From positions 1,674,001 through 1,738,000 of the forward strand of contig NZ_CP091056.1 in NCBI RefSeq assembly GCF_021535045.1: a stretch of DNA of 64,000 bases, in the 5' to 3' direction. Source of the stretch: Ornithinimicrobium sp. INDO-MA30-4 (lineage in GTDB: Bacteria > Actinomycetota > Actinomycetes > Actinomycetales > Dermatophilaceae). Shown here piece after piece: positions 1 through 10,304 of this stretch. The translations under genes and the position numbers were made by a program. The first letter of the stretch is position 1. Every line of letters begins with the position of its first letter. The notes under the pieces are model-generated. The model saw only the letters and a program-made list of their open reading frames with translations. It was not told the origin of the DNA and did not search any database.

Positions 1-312
1 AATCTTCACCGTTGTGGCTCGCGGAAGCCAAAGTCAGCAACTCATCGGTGAGTTTCAGACCGGCCCGCAGCATGGCGACGGTCTGCATCGGTTTGTTGGA
101 AGACCGGGAAAGATCGGCACGTCAGCCTCGCCCCGGACCAGCGTGACACCGCCTTCAGGGTCTGTAGCCACCACCAGGCCGTGATGTACGGACTCGACAA
201 AGCCAGACCTGCTGTACGTGGCGACCACTGGTGCGCGGGCCAACAAACTGGTCACTGCCTCGGCGGAAAGCCCGTTGTCATCGTGTGCGGGGGACATCGT
301 TGTCTCGGTCAC
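1..312 (-). CDS. L-asparaginase II family protein (3' end outside window, frameshifted)
   Basis: N-terminal part of a PF06089-type asparaginase, which hydrolyses L-asparagine to aspartate and ammonia. Seen: the family N-terminus with 'SRSGFVESVHHGLVV', then 'VTLVRGEAD' and, after frame repair, 'RSSNKPMQTVAMLRAGL', the family's Ser/Lys-containing motif. The reading frame breaks at the G-run near 105-107 (one base short); restoring it gives a continuous protein to the left edge. The start is a GTG at 310-312; an ATG five codons inside is the alternative. It lies 14 bp behind the BKACE gene on the same strand, so the two are probably co-transcribed. Confidence 0.8.
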
Positions 313-326
313 GACCCCACCCTAAA

Positions 327-1176
327 TCAGTCTGCCCTCGCTGCCGACCGGCGATCCTTGATGCCCAACATTTCTCTGGCTTGCGCACCCGACATCGGTG
401 GGCGTTGCAACTCGTGGGCAATGTGGGCCGCTCGGGCAACCAACTCCATGTTGTGATCAACTTGGCGGCCCCGCATGAACATCAGGTTGTCTTCCATCCC
501 GACTCTCAGGTGCCCTCCCATAGCGAGCGCACCAGCCACGATGGGCAGATGGGCGCGGCCTATCCCGGTGGCAGACCAACTCGTCACTTCGGCTGGCAGA
601 GCGGCCACTCCGGCGGCAAGCGCTTGCACCGTCCCCGGCATACCGCCTGGCACACCGGTGACAAAGTCGACGTGCACCTTGCCGCCATATGGCAAGCCGT
701 GAGCGTCAATCAGGCGGCGCAGGGCAGCAACATGGCCCAGGTCAAACAGCTCAAACTCCGGCACGACCTCACGCTCTTGGGCCTGCACATACAACTCGCT
801 GATGAAGGGTAGGGATTCATAAACACGCCATTGCCGAAATTTACGGTGCCGCAGGTGAGGCTGCACGAGTCTGGCTCGGCGTCGAGCACCTTCAGTCGGT
901 CTTCAAGGGGTCGTGCACCGAGCCACCGGTCGATAACTGGACGATCAGGTCGGTGCTCTCTCGGACCGCGTCGACTGCCGCTTTGAGATAGCCGTGATCC
1001 AGCGTGGGCTGATGGTTGGCATCTCTAATGTGCAGATGGATCAGCGTCGCGCAGGCGGCTTGGCAAGAGATCGCCGTCTCGACGATTTCTTGCAGAGTGG
1101 TCGGCAACTGCGGGAAATCGCTCTTGGCGGTCTCAGCCCCGGTTGGGGCCACCGTGATCATCGTTGACGCGGACAT
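327..1176 (-). CDS. BKACE (beta-keto acid cleavage enzyme, DUF849), two frameshifts
   Basis: Member of the Kce/BKACE family (PF05853), zinc-dependent aldolase-like enzymes that condense a beta-keto acid with acetyl-CoA to give acetoacetate and a new CoA ester. Seen: 'LIHLHIRD' with the metal-binding HxH, 'VQLSTGG', 'LTCGTVNFG' (visible only after repair) and the C-terminal 'GGHLRVGMEDNLMF'. About 283 residues, normal for the family. The frame is lost at the G-runs near 907-910 and 812-814; adding one base at each restores one continuous protein. ATG start. The substrate cannot be read from sequence. It precedes an asparaginase gene in the same direction. Confidence 0.85.
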
Positions 1177-1237
1177 ACCCCTTGCATACCACCAGCGCCC
1201 GACACACCGCAGGTGATCTGCGACGCTGCCCCTGGGT

Positions 1238-2284
1238 TTAGGGCGTGACGATCACGGTTTGAGCCGCGCTGGTGGCGTCCGAAAGCAACTCCAACTCGGG
1301 GTCGAGGTTGCGCTTGACCACGGCGAGCGCGATCGGCCCATCGGTGTGGTGTCGTGCCACCGTCGTCAGTCGCCCAATGGTGCGATCGCCGGAGGTTAGC
1401 TCGGCTCCCGCATCCGGCAAGGTATGCCCGGACCCATCCAGGTGCAAAAACACCAGTCGGCGGGGTGGGCGGCCCAAGTTGTGCACGCGGGCCACCGTCT
1501 CTTGACCCCGGTAGCAACCCTTGTGCAGGTGAACGGCGGTGCGCAGCCAGTCGAGTTCATGCGGGATGGTCCGGTGATCGGTGTCCACGCCGACGCGGGG
1601 TCTGTAGGCCTCAATGCGCAGCGCTTCGGCAGCCCACAGTCCAGCCAACGGCCGCTCGCCAACAGCCTGCTCCAGTTGCTCACGCGCCACGATCAACTCA
1701 CGCCACATCCGCCCGGCGGCCGGATGCTCGGCTTCGCTGGGCCCATACGCGACGCTGTCGCCAACGATCCGCGGCCAGGCATCAACCCAGGCCATCGACT
1801 CCCCCGCCACCGACTCAGCGCCCATCGGTTCGCCCAACACGGCGTAGTCATCGGTGACGTCGGTGATCTCAACACGCAACATGAAGCGCATCTTGTTGAG
1901 CCACTCCATCACGGCAGGGACAGCGTTGGGCTCGGTGGTCATCCACAACGTATTTTCACCATCATCGACCACATGCAGGGCGTGCTCAATGTGGCCCTTG
2001 GGCGACAGGATCAGCGTCTCAGCACTCGTGCGAGCTGGCAGATTCGTCAACATCTGAGTGGTCAACGAGTGCAGCCAACTGAGCCGATCCGGACCGGTGA
2101 TCGTCAAGACCCCGCGGTTCGACAGGTCGACACAGGCCAGGCCCTCTTCGAGAACTCGCTGCTCGCGGTGCGGGTCGCCATAGTGTGCCGCGACGCCAGC
2201 ATCGGTGCCCACGTCTTCGACGGCACCAGGGCGGTTGAGCAGGGGTGAGCGACGGACGGGGGCTTCTACGGCAGGGTCGTTCAC
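1238..2284 (-). CDS. ygfZ: YgfZ-like folate-binding Fe-S maturation protein
   Basis: Intact YgfZ/COG0354 protein of about 348 residues, structurally related to the aminomethyltransferase GcvT. It is needed for activity of a subset of Fe-S enzymes such as radical-SAM proteins. Seen: the family signature 'KGCYRGQETVARVHNLG' with the conserved Cys near residue 240, and N-terminal 'GVLTITGPDRLSWLHSLTT'. I chose the GTG at 2284-2282, which overlaps the fur stop codon in a GTGA arrangement, over the longer in-frame TTG start. The overlap implies translational coupling to fur, a sensible pairing of metal sensing with Fe-S assembly. Confidence 0.88.
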   Translation of the reverse strand: MNDPAVEAPVRRSPLLNRPGAVEDVGTDAGVAAHYGDPHREQRVLEEGLACVDLSNRGVLTITGPDRLSWLHSLTTQMLTNLPARTSAETLILSPKGHIEHALHVVDDGENTLWMTTEPNAVPAVMEWLNKMRFMLRVEITDVTDDYAVLGEPMGAESVAGESMAWVDAWPRIVGDSVAYGPSEAEHPAAGRMWRELIVAREQLEQAVGERPLAGLWAAEALRIEAYRPRVGVDTDHRTIPHELDWLRTAVHLHKGCYRGQETVARVHNLGRPPRRLVFLHLDGSGHTLPDAGAELTSGDRTIGRLTTVARHHTDGPIALAVVKRNLDPELELLSDATSAAQTVIVTP

Positions 2285-2757
2285 GAGGGCCTTTCGGTGG
2301 TTAATGCTTGGCAATCGCGGCATCGGCCGTGAATTGCCATATGGGTTACATCTGCTTCAAAGCTAAATCGGGTCCAAAGATTCCGCACGAAGTCATCAGC
2401 GATCTGATGGTCGGCCTCAATCACCGCTCCGCACTCCCGGCATACCAGGTGCAGGTGTTCGCCATGATGAGGCAGGTTGAAGGATGGAGCGCCATGGTCA
2501 AGGTGGGTGTGGCGCACCAGGTCGGCGCTGGCCAAGGCCTCAAGATTTCGATAGACCGTGGAGGCCGGTAGTGGCGTTTCACCATCCTGATTGACCGAAG
2601 CTGTCAGTTGCTCCGGTGTCGCGTGCCCCACATTTAGCAGGGCACTCAGGATCCGACGCCGAGGCTGAGTCAAGCGCAGCCCCGATTCGCTGACCTGCCC
2701 GTATACCGCTTCTAGCGCCTCTTTTGAGGGGCTAGGTAGATCTGGGGAGTGCGACAC
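2281..2757 (-). CDS. Fur-family metalloregulator
   Basis: Ferric-uptake-regulator family repressor of about 158 residues. Seen: the winged-helix part 'GLRLTQPRRRILSALLN' and 'PASTVYRNLEALASADLV', then the metal-binding dimerisation part with 'HHGEHLHLVCRECG' and a second C-x-x-C ('CRDC') near the C-terminus, the structural zinc site of Fur/Zur/PerR proteins. Whether iron, zinc or peroxide is sensed cannot be decided from these motifs. The GTG at 2757 is my preferred start; a GTG three codons upstream is equally possible. The stop overlaps the ygfZ start, so the two form an operon. Divergent from the LCP gene. Confidence 0.85.
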   Translation of the reverse strand: MSHSPDLPSPSKEALEAVYGQVSESGLRLTQPRRRILSALLNVGHATPEQLTASVNQDGETPLPASTVYRNLEALASADLVRHTHLDHGAPSFNLPHHGEHLHLVCRECGAVIEADHQIADDFVRNLWTRFSFEADVTHMAIHGRCRDCQALTTERPS

Positions 2758-2827
2758 ACATCCCACCGTAGCCGCCCTAACAGCCCACAACCATCCTGTT
2801 CACACAGCCTACTCCCAGGCAGGAACC

Positions 2828-2833
2828 TACAAT
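2828..2833 (+). promoter_or_regulatory. Putative -10 box of a leaderless promoter for the LCP gene
   Basis: A perfect TACAAT hexamer ends 6 bases before the ATG of the LCP gene, the spacing at which transcription would begin on the start codon itself. No Shine-Dalgarno sequence lies before this ATG, and leaderless transcripts are common in actinomycetes. The -35 region is not recognisable. Inference from spacing only. Confidence 0.45.
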
Positions 2834-2839
2834 CGCGGT

Positions 2840-3868
2840 ATGAGTGAAGCAGGCAGGCGCACGCGGGGCCCTCGGCGTCGGTTGCGCCGAACGGCCATTA
2901 TCTTGGTCACCGTTTTGGCGTTGGGTGTCGTCGGCACCGCAGCCGGTTATTTGGCGTTCCTGAACTGGCGAGTCAACGACAACATCGCCTACGACCGGCT
3001 GCTACCGGACGACGAAATGACCGGCGAGGATGGCGCAAAGGTCTTGCCTGTTCCGATGGAGCGCCCCGCTAGCGCCGGCGATGCGCTCAACTACCTGATC
3101 ATCGGCTCAGACAGCCGCGACCTCGACGAAGAGCGCGGCCGCTCCGACGTCATTGTCGTCGCGCACGTCTCGGACGAGCGCGACCGGGTCGACCTGATTC
3201 ACTTCCCGCGCGACTACTTCGTCGACATCCCGGGCTCGGGCGACAAAAACAAGATCAATGCGTCGTACTCCTTCGGCGGCGCACCGCTGCTCGTGGAGAC
3301 GCTGCAACCGCAACTTGGCGTGCCGATCGATGGTGTTGTCATCGTCAACTTTGAGTCGTTCCAGGCGATGACCGACTCCATTGGCGGGGTCACGGTCAAC
3401 GTCGCAGAAGCCAGCCCCGGATATCCGGTCGGCGAGATGGAGATGGACGGCGAAACCGGCTTGGCCTTCGTCCGCGAGCGCTATGCGCTGAGCCAGGGCG
3501 ATATTTCTCGTGGTCAGCGCCAGCAGGCATTCATCAAGGCGATCATGCTGAAGGCCCTGAGCGCTGACACCTTAGGCAACCCGGTCAAGCTTGCCAACTT
3601 CGTTGACGCAGCCACCAACAACCTGACCGTTGACGAGAGCCTCGACATGGGCGAAATGCGCTCGTTGGCGTTTGACATGCGCGGTGTCCGTGGCGATGAC
3701 ATCAACTTCATCACCGCGCCGTGGAGTGGCATCGGGGAAAGCTCGTTTGCGGGCTCAATCGTGAACCCGGCCCCGGATCAACTGGAAGTGCTGCAGGAGC
3801 ACTTAGCGAACGACACCATGGAGGACTACTCCGACCCAGTGTCGCCCACCTCAGGCTTCGGTGGCTAG
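2840..3868 (+). CDS. LytR-CpsA-Psr (LCP) family cell-wall polymer ligase
   Basis: Intact 342-residue LCP protein. The family transfers anionic or arabinogalactan-type polymers from a lipid carrier to peptidoglycan outside the membrane. Seen: a basic cytoplasmic N-terminus (about residues 1-17), one membrane anchor (about 18-40), and an extracellular LCP domain with 'NYLIIGSDSRDLDEERGRSD', 'LIHFPRDYFVDIPG', 'KINASYSFGG', 'FESFQAMTDSIGGV' and 'FVRERY', which include the conserved Asp and Arg residues that bind the pyrophosphate of the donor. The ATG start is supported by the anchor position and a -10 box just upstream. Transcribed away from fur. Confidence 0.9.
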   Translation: MSEAGRRTRGPRRRLRRTAIILVTVLALGVVGTAAGYLAFLNWRVNDNIAYDRLLPDDEMTGEDGAKVLPVPMERPASAGDALNYLIIGSDSRDLDEERGRSDVIVVAHVSDERDRVDLIHFPRDYFVDIPGSGDKNKINASYSFGGAPLLVETLQPQLGVPIDGVVIVNFESFQAMTDSIGGVTVNVAEASPGYPVGEMEMDGETGLAFVRERYALSQGDISRGQRQQAFIKAIMLKALSADTLGNPVKLANFVDAATNNLTVDESLDMGEMRSLAFDMRGVRGDDINFITAPWSGIGESSFAGSIVNPAPDQLEVLQEHLANDTMEDYSDPVSPTSGFGG

Positions 3869-4337
3869 CCAACCCGCTTGAGCTCGGCCGAGACGTGGCT
3901 AGCGTTGGACTCGCCAACGGCGCTCATGTCCATCGCCCACAGCAGGTTGGTGTTGACGTTGCCGTAGAGGCGCGTCGCTGCCGAATACTCCTTAGCTGAA
4001 GGGCTGCGAAGCACGCCATCAGTCTTCATCTCGACCTTGGCCGGGCTGGTCTTGCCGTAGTACATCTCGACAATTCCCGTCGGGTGGGTCAGCAGCAGTT
4101 CCACTTCGCCGCCGGGGAGTGGACGCCAGAATCCCAACTCGGTGGCAGAGGGGTGGTCTGGTTGCCCTCGCTGTCAAGGATCCAGGTGTGCGACTTCCAC
4201 TCCAAGAAGGGCCGACCGTCGTGGGTCACTTCGATGACCTGGCCAAAGTTGGCTGACTCGATCGTGGGATAGCCGACAACGCCAGCGCCCTCCCAGCGGC
4301 CGATCATCCAGGCCAGTGGGGCGAGGTCAGGGTGCAT
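3865..4337 (-). CDS. Nitrobindin-like heme-binding beta-barrel protein (frameshift)
   Basis: FABP-like/nitrobindin family (DUF1794), small cytosolic ferric-heme beta-barrels with peroxynitrite isomerase activity in characterised actinobacterial members. Seen: 'PLAWMIGRWEGAGVVGYP' with the family's W-x-G-x-G signature, 'FGQVIEVTHDGRPFL', and after repair 'TELGFWRPLPGGEVELLL', which supplies the second half of the barrel. The frame breaks in the G-run at 4150-4153 (one base short). About 157 residues after repair, the family's usual length. Its stop codon overlaps the end of the convergent LCP gene by 4 bases. Confidence 0.82.
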
Positions 4338-4375
4338 GTTGGGGTCTAGCTCAAAGGCATTGGACCAGTCTAGGG

Positions 4376-5196
4376 CTAGGGCAGGGCGTCGGGGACGAGA
4401 ACGCGCCCCACTGCATACGGCAGCGGTCCGATGATCATCACCGAGGTGACGATTAAGACCAGTTTGGGCCGAGCCGTCGACATCGTCGGCAACCCCACCA
4501 AGACGGAGCGCATGGAGTGACTAACTCCGGCGGCCAAAACGCCGACGAGCAAGGTGGCCGTCCAGTCTGCATCGCCCAGATAGCCGACACCGGCGCCGAT
4601 TGCCCCACCGAGCGCCAGACCGATTGGCACGGTCCAGTCAGACTTCCACCGCAACCGAAGCAGCAAGTCGACTCCGCCACAAAGGCCTGCTGCAACTGCA
4701 GCGGCAGCCACCACTACCGCGCCCTCTTCAGTCAAAGTGAGCGGCAACATCAGGACCGAAGCGGTGATGATGACCAGGCCTAACACCACACCGCTGACTG
4801 ATTCGACGACCCGAGGACGACCATCGCGCCGCAGCAATTGGTGCCCAAGAGCAGCAATCATCGAGACGGAGAGTGCAGCTGGCACCCACAGCAAATAGGG
4901 GTGTTCTTCTCGGGTCCACACGCTGTAGATCAGCACTGCCCCACCCAGGAGGAGGACACCGCGGGTGCCGCGAGGGGTTGGCAGCGATGATGCCCCAGCC
5001 CACCCCAAGCCATGACCAGCACCCCGAGACCCAAGGTCAGAGCCAGAAACGTTGGTCCCGCCAAGGCGCTAACAGCCAGCAAAGCGCCCCAAACGGCAGT
5101 GCCTATGGCGATCTGCAGCCCGGTGGACTTGGTCAACGTTGGTTCGGACACGCCCCCATTATTGGTCACATCAAGCCTGGATTGGCTACTGGGCAC
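4376..5196 (-). CDS. Conserved membrane protein of unknown function (frameshift)
   Basis: About 273 residues after repairing one lost base in the C-run at 5003-5006. I do not recognise a named family. The protein looks like an integral membrane protein with roughly eight hydrophobic segments, e.g. 'LQIAIGTAVWGALLAVSALA', 'VLLLGGAVLIYSVW', 'VVLGLVIITASVLMLPLTL' and 'LVLIVTSVMIIGPLPYAVG'. The likely GTG start is at 5196. It lies divergent from glnR with only 37 bp between them and downstream-adjacent to the nitrobindin gene. No catalytic motif is apparent. Confidence 0.6.
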
Positions 5197-5233
5197 GTTC
5201 TAGCGAGGTGCTTGGAGCACTATCCTGGAGCAC

Positions 5234-5926
5234 ATGGCCGAAATGGCTCTCCTCACACCAGGCAGCACTGAAGGTGCGGTGCTGCGAGTTCTGCCTGCCC
5301 TGGACTTACTGCCACACCGGGTCCGCGTGGAGAATTTGGATCCCGCCACCTTGCTGCACGGCCCCGAGCCAGACTTCATCCTGATCGATGCCACCACCAA
5401 CCTGACTGCGGCCCGATCTGCGCTGCGCACGATCAACACCATGGGCACGTGGGACGCCGTGTTGGGTGTTTTTCAAGAGGCCGGGCTGATGGTGGTGGAT
5501 GACCAGTGGTTCGTTGACGACCTCTTGCTCACCTCAACTGGCCCCGCCGAGGTTGAAGCCCGCCTGCGCTTGGCCAGTAGGCGATCCGGCACGTCAACTC
5601 GAAACGCTGACCCAACTGGCCCCATCAAGGTGGCCGATGTCGTCGTCGATGAGTCCAGCTGGACCGTTCGCGCCGGTGGCCAACCCCTTGACCTAACTTT
5701 TAAGGAGTTCGAGTTGTTGAAGTACTTGGTCCAGCACCCAGGTCGAGTGGTCACTCGTGAGCAGTTGCTACAAGAGGTTTGGGGCATGGACTACTACGGC
5801 GGCACTCGCACCGTCGATGTGCATATTCGTCGCCTTCGGGCGAAACTCGGCTCTGAACGCGAATCGCTAATCGGCACCATCCGCAACGTTGGCTATCGCT
5901 TTGCTGGCTCTCGCTCTGTCGAGTAG
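5234..5926 (+). CDS. glnR: GlnR-type orphan response regulator (nitrogen regulator)
   Basis: Intact 230-residue OmpR/PhoB-family regulator. The degenerate receiver resembles Streptomyces GlnR: 'VLPALDLLPHRVRV', 'FILIDATTNL' (the Asp equivalent to the phosphoacceptor) and 'TGPAEVEARLRLA'. The winged helix carries 'LTFKEFELLKYLVQHPGRVV', 'LLQEVWGMDYYGGTRTVDVH' and 'RRLRAKLG'. No sensor kinase is adjacent, as expected for GlnR, which works unphosphorylated. GlnR controls ammonium assimilation and nitrogen-source genes. mshD follows 30 bp downstream. Family assignment is from remembered motifs, not a search. Confidence 0.82.
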   Translation: MAEMALLTPGSTEGAVLRVLPALDLLPHRVRVENLDPATLLHGPEPDFILIDATTNLTAARSALRTINTMGTWDAVLGVFQEAGLMVVDDQWFVDDLLLTSTGPAEVEARLRLASRRSGTSTRNADPTGPIKVADVVVDESSWTVRAGGQPLDLTFKEFELLKYLVQHPGRVVTREQLLQEVWGMDYYGGTRTVDVHIRRLRAKLGSERESLIGTIRNVGYRFAGSRSVE

Positions 5927-5956
5927 TCCCGCCCAGCGCAGCCCAAAGGAGTACGC

Positions 5957-6912
5957 ATGGAAATCCTCACCGAATCCGCTCTAGAGCCCAAGGTCGGCGC
6001 CGATGTCTTGTCCGTGGCCGTTCGTGCCGCCACCTTTGATGGGGTCAAGCCACTGTCCGAGCAAACAGTCTTAGATATCGGCCGGATGCCTGCTGAGGTT
6101 GCCAGTGATGCGCAAAACCGGCACTTGGTCGTCGTTGACCAGCCAGGTGAAATCAATGCCTCGGTCCTGGCCTATGCCCACCTTGAGCGTGGCGAGGGTG
6201 AGGCCGCGAGCGCTGAAATCGTGGTGCATCCAGATCACCGACGTCAGGGGCACGGCGGTGCGTTGCTGAAGGCTTTGCGTGAGTTGTCCCCGAAGGTCCG
6301 AGTGTGGTCGCACGGTCAGACCGATGCTGCAAAGGCTTTCGCCGAACACTTTGACCTGCAGGTAGTGCGCGAATTGCTGCAAATGTCCAGGCCGCTGGGG
6401 CCGATGCGCCGCCCTTGGCGGAGGTGTCATTGCCTGACGGATTTTCTGTGCGCTCCTTTGAGGTCGGCCGCGATGAGCAGCACTGGCTAGCGGTCAACGC
6501 CGCGGCGTTTGTCGATCACCCTGAGCAGGGCCGAGTCACCCTGAGCGACCTCAAGGATCGGATCGCTGAGCCCTGGTTTGACCCACACGGCTTCCTGTTG
6601 ATCGAAGACGGCAACCAATCGGCCGCACGGCTGGCTGCGTTTCACTGGACCAAGGTAGAAGCAGCCGAGCCAGGCTCGAGTCAGCCTGCCGATGGCGAGG
6701 TCTACGTCGTGGGCGTCGACCCTGACTATCAAGGACTGGGGCTCGGCAAAGCGGCCACCTTGGCTGGGCTGCACCATTTGCAGGCCTGCCGCCTGCCCGC
6801 AGCCAACCTCTATGTGGACGGCGACAACGAAGCTGCTGTGGCGACATACACCAAGCTTGGGTTTGAGCGCAGTGCGCTAGACGTGATGTATGCGCCGTCC
6901 GCCAGTGAATGA
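5957..6912 (+). CDS. mshD: Mycothiol synthase (frameshift)
   Basis: MshD acetylates Cys-GlcN-Ins with acetyl-CoA, the last step of mycothiol synthesis, the actinobacterial glutathione substitute. Seen: two tandem GNAT domains. Domain 1 has '[19 protein letters not shown]'; domain 2 has '[19 protein letters not shown]' and '[20 protein letters not shown]'. The linker frame is lost at the G-run 6397-6400; one added base joins them through '[19 protein letters not shown]'. About 318 residues, normal for MshD. The gene follows glnR closely, with 'aaaggag' 8 bases before the ATG. Confidence 0.92.
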
Positions 6913-6973
6913 TTGCCCACCATCATTCTGACGAGCGTCTTGCCACGGCGCGTGGAAATGGCAAGATATAGGC

Positions 6974-9236
6974 ATGACCACCGCCTCGGCAGACAGCGGC
7001 AGTACCTCAACTCCGACCGAAGAGAAGATCACTGACCCTGAGGCCATGATGGCCTCCAGCGTTGTGCCTGCTCCCCAGGGCCGGGCGCAAACTCAACGCG
7101 GGGCGAACGGCAGATTCGTCAAGGCTGAAGAGCCCGAGTCCGAGTCAGACCCGGATGTTTTGCCTGATGGGCGCTTCTTGGACCGCGAAGTCTCGTGGCT
7201 GCAATTCAATGAGCGTGTGCTCCAATTGGCGGCTGACCCCAACTTGCCGCTGCTGGAGCGCGCCCGCTTCTTGGCGATCTTCGGCGGCAACCTCGATGAG
7301 TTCTTCATGGTGCGGGTTGCTGGTCTCAAGCGGCGGATCGCCACCGGCATCGCTGGGCGCTCAGCCGCCGGCCTCGAACCGCGCGAGGTGTTGGAAGAGA
7401 TCAGCGTCGGCGCACACCGGTTGATGGATTTGCACGCAGCCATGTTTGCCGAGGTCATCGCCCCGCAACTGGTTGAAGAAGGCGTCACCATCGTGCCGTG
7501 GGATGACACCACGGACGAAGAGCGCGAAGAGTTGGCAGAGCTGTTCCGCAGCACCGTCTATCCGGTGCTGACGCCGCTGGCAGTGGACCCGGCGCACCCT
7601 TCCCCTACATCTCCGGGCTATCGCTCAACCTGGCGGTCATCCTGATCAACCACCGCACCGGGCGGGAGCACTTTGCCCGGGTGAAGGTGCCACCGTTGCT
7701 GCCCCGGTTTATCCGGCTCAAGTCCAGCGACAGTATGTTCACCAGCCGCTTTGTCATGCTGGAAAAGCTGATCGCTGCGCACCTCGATCAGCTGTTCCCG
7801 GGCATGGAGGTCCAAGAGACTTTCACCTTCCGCGTCACTCGCAACGAAGACCTTGAGGTCGAAGAGGATGACGCCGAAAACCTGCTGACGGCGCTTGAGC
7901 GCGAGTTGACCCGTCGCCGGTTTGGCCCGCCCGTGCGACTCGAAGTCGTCGAAGACATCGGCGAGCATGTGCTGGACCTGCTGGCACGCGAGTTGCGGGT
8001 TAACCCCAGCGAGGTTTACCGGCTGCCAGCTCCACTGGACTTGACCAGCCTCAATACCCTGGCTGACCTGGACCGCACCGAGTTGCGCTTCCCCAACTTT
8101 GTGCCCAAGACGCACCCTGAGTTGGCGCCAGTTGAGCGCGCCGCTCCGCCGGATGTTCTCGGCGCGATGCGCAATCGAGACATTTTGCTGCACCACCCCT
8201 ATGACAGTTTCTCAACTTCGGTGCAGGCCTTTATTGAACAGGCTGCCGCCGACCCGCAGGTGCTTGCCATCAAGCAGACGCTCTATCGCACCAGCGGTGA
8301 TAGCCCGATCATTGATGCCTTGATCGAGGCGGCTGCCGTCGGTAAGCAGGTGCTGGCCGTTGTGGAGATCAAGGCCCGCTTCGACGAGGAAAACAACATC
8401 TCGTGGGCGCGGAAGTTGGAGCGTGCTGGGGTGCACGTTGTGTACGGCATGGTCGGGCTCAAGACGCACTCAAGTTGGCCCTGGTGGTGCGACAAGAGTC
8501 TGGCGGGCTGCGGCGCTATTGCCACGTCGGCACGGGTAACTACAACCCCAAGACGGCTCGCCTCTACGAAGACCTTGGCCTGTTGACCTCGGATGACAGC
8601 ATTGGCGAAGACCTCAGCCGGTTGTTCAACATGCTGTCCGGGATGGCTCCCAAGGCGAAGTTTAAGCGACTGCTGGTGGCCCCGCGTTCCGTGCGCAGCG
8701 AGTTGATTCACCGGATCGAAGCCGAAGCTGCGTTGGGGTCTGAGGGCAAGATCGGCATCAAGGTCAACTCAATTGTCGACGAAAGAACCATCGACGCGCT
8801 CTATCACGCGTCCTGTGCTGGGGCAAAGGTCAACATCTGGGTGCGCGGCATCTGTGCTCTGAAGCCTGGCGTGCCGGGGCTGAGCGAGAACATCCAAGTG
8901 CGCTCGACCTTGGGCCGCTTTTTGGAGCACTCGCGGATCTTCTCGTTTGGCAATGGTGGCGAGCCCGTGATCTACATCGGGTCGGCCGACATGATGCACC
9001 GCAACCTCGATCGCCGCGTTGAGGCCCTAGTGCCGATTAGTGACCCGGTGCAGGTTAAGACGCTGACGAAGTTGATGGATCGGGGTTTTAGCGATGAGGT
9101 CAGCAGTTGGCAGTTGAATGCGGAAGGCCAGTGGAACCGAGTCCATCTGGGCGAGGATGGTGAGCCACTCGTCGATCTGCAAACTGAGTTAATTGAACGT
9201 TATGGAGCACGCCGCAAGCCCGGACGCCGCCGGTGA
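6974..9236 (+). CDS. ppk: Polyphosphate kinase 1 (two frameshifts)
   Basis: PPK1 reversibly transfers the gamma-phosphate of ATP to inorganic polyphosphate. Seen in order: a poorly conserved N-terminal tail, the N domain '[16 protein letters not shown]' and '[20 protein letters not shown]', then '[20 protein letters not shown]', '[20 protein letters not shown]', '[19 protein letters not shown]' with the phosphorylatable His, and '[20 protein letters not shown]'. About 754 residues after repair. The frame is lost at the C-run 7597-7599 and again near 8470. An unusual TTGCCA / TATAGG pair lies just before the ATG. The mutT1-like gene follows immediately. Confidence 0.93.
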
Positions 9237-9244
9237 GTTCAGTG

Positions 9245-10304
9245 ATGAGCCGAGCCGCCGCCTTAGCGCAGGCCACCGAGCCAGCCAAGGCCGCCAAGGC
9301 TGGCTCAGTCGTTGAGCCTGCTGCCGCGGTGCGGGCCGCCGGGGTGTTGATCTGGAAGCGCAAAAGTCTGGCTTGCGGGTAGCCGTCGTGCATCGCCCGC
9401 AATATGACGACTGGTCTTGGCCCAAGGGCAAGCTGGATCGCGGTGAAGATTCGGCGGCTGCCGCTGAGCGAGAAGCCTTTGAAGAGACCGGCTATCGGGT
9501 CCGCTTAGGTCTGCCATTGCCGTTGTCGAACTATCAAATGGTCAAAGGTAGCCGGTCGCTCAGCAAGCGTGTCGAGTATTGGGCGGCCACCGTTGTCGGT
9601 GGCTCCGGCCAACTTCTCCACGAGGTTGATGAGGTCAAGTGGCTGAAGCCAGAGAAGGCCCGTGCTCGACTGACCTATCAACGCGATCGAGAGCAGTTGG
9701 ATGCGCTGGTTGCGGCTGATGCTGAGGACATGCTGGACGTGTGGACCTTTGTGGTGGTTCGGCACGCGCTCGCCGTCAATCGCAAAGACTGGAAGGGCGG
9801 GCCTGACATGTTGCGTCCGCTTAACGCCGTGGGCAAGCGCCGCTCGAAAAGCTCATCCCGATCTTGACCGCATATGGCCCGGAACAAGTGCTTAGCTCAA
9901 CCTCAACGCGCTGCCACGACACGGTGGCTCCGTTCGCACAGCGAGCCTTTATCCCGTTGCGCACCAAGCGTGGGCTATCCGAGGAAGGCTATGACGCCGC
10001 TCCGGACAAGGTCGCCAAACACGTCCGGATGACCTTTGAGCGCGGTCGTACGATTGCCTTTTGCACGCACGGGCCCGTCTTGGAAGCAGTGCTTGACCAG
10101 CTGAAGCCTCGCTCAGAAGACCCACTGGTCACTCGAACGCTCAAGCGGCTAACCGCGACGAATATGGATAAGGGCGAAATCCTGGCCTGCACTGTCGTCG
10201 GCAAGGGCCCCACTGCGCAGATTGTTGCCGTCCGCCGACATCGCATCCCCGCTAGCTCCAGCCCTAACAACCCCAGCAGCGCTATCCCGCAGGCCACCCG
10301 CTAA
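9245..10304 (+). CDS. mutT1: MutT1-like Nudix hydrolase fused to histidine-phosphatase domain (frameshifts)
   Basis: Two-domain protein like mycobacterial MutT1, which cleans 8-oxo-dGTP or diadenosine polyphosphates. Seen: an Ala-rich leader, then the Nudix domain 'WSWPKGKLDRGED' continuing into 'AAAAEREAFEETGYRVRLG' (complete Nudix box). A histidine-phosphatase domain follows, with 'VVVRHALAVNRKDW' (the RH of the catalytic motif) and 'SSTSTRCHDTVAPF', then 'IAFCTHGPVLEAV' holding the second catalytic His. Frame errors lie at the A-run 9362-9365 and near 9845-9850. The ppk-mutT1 pairing is also seen in mycobacteria and suggests a shared role in polyphosphate and nucleotide metabolism. The C-terminal tail is Ser/Pro-rich and carries one copy of a direct repeat. 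Confidence 0.87.

Noticed and set aside
1424-2248. 274-residue plus-strand frame opposite ygfZ
   Set aside because: Shadow of the intact ygfZ gene in a high-GC genome.
6974-9236. Programmed frameshifting or genuine pseudogene in ppk
   Set aside because: The breaks lack slippery-site plus pseudoknot features and match the error pattern found in dozens of other genes.
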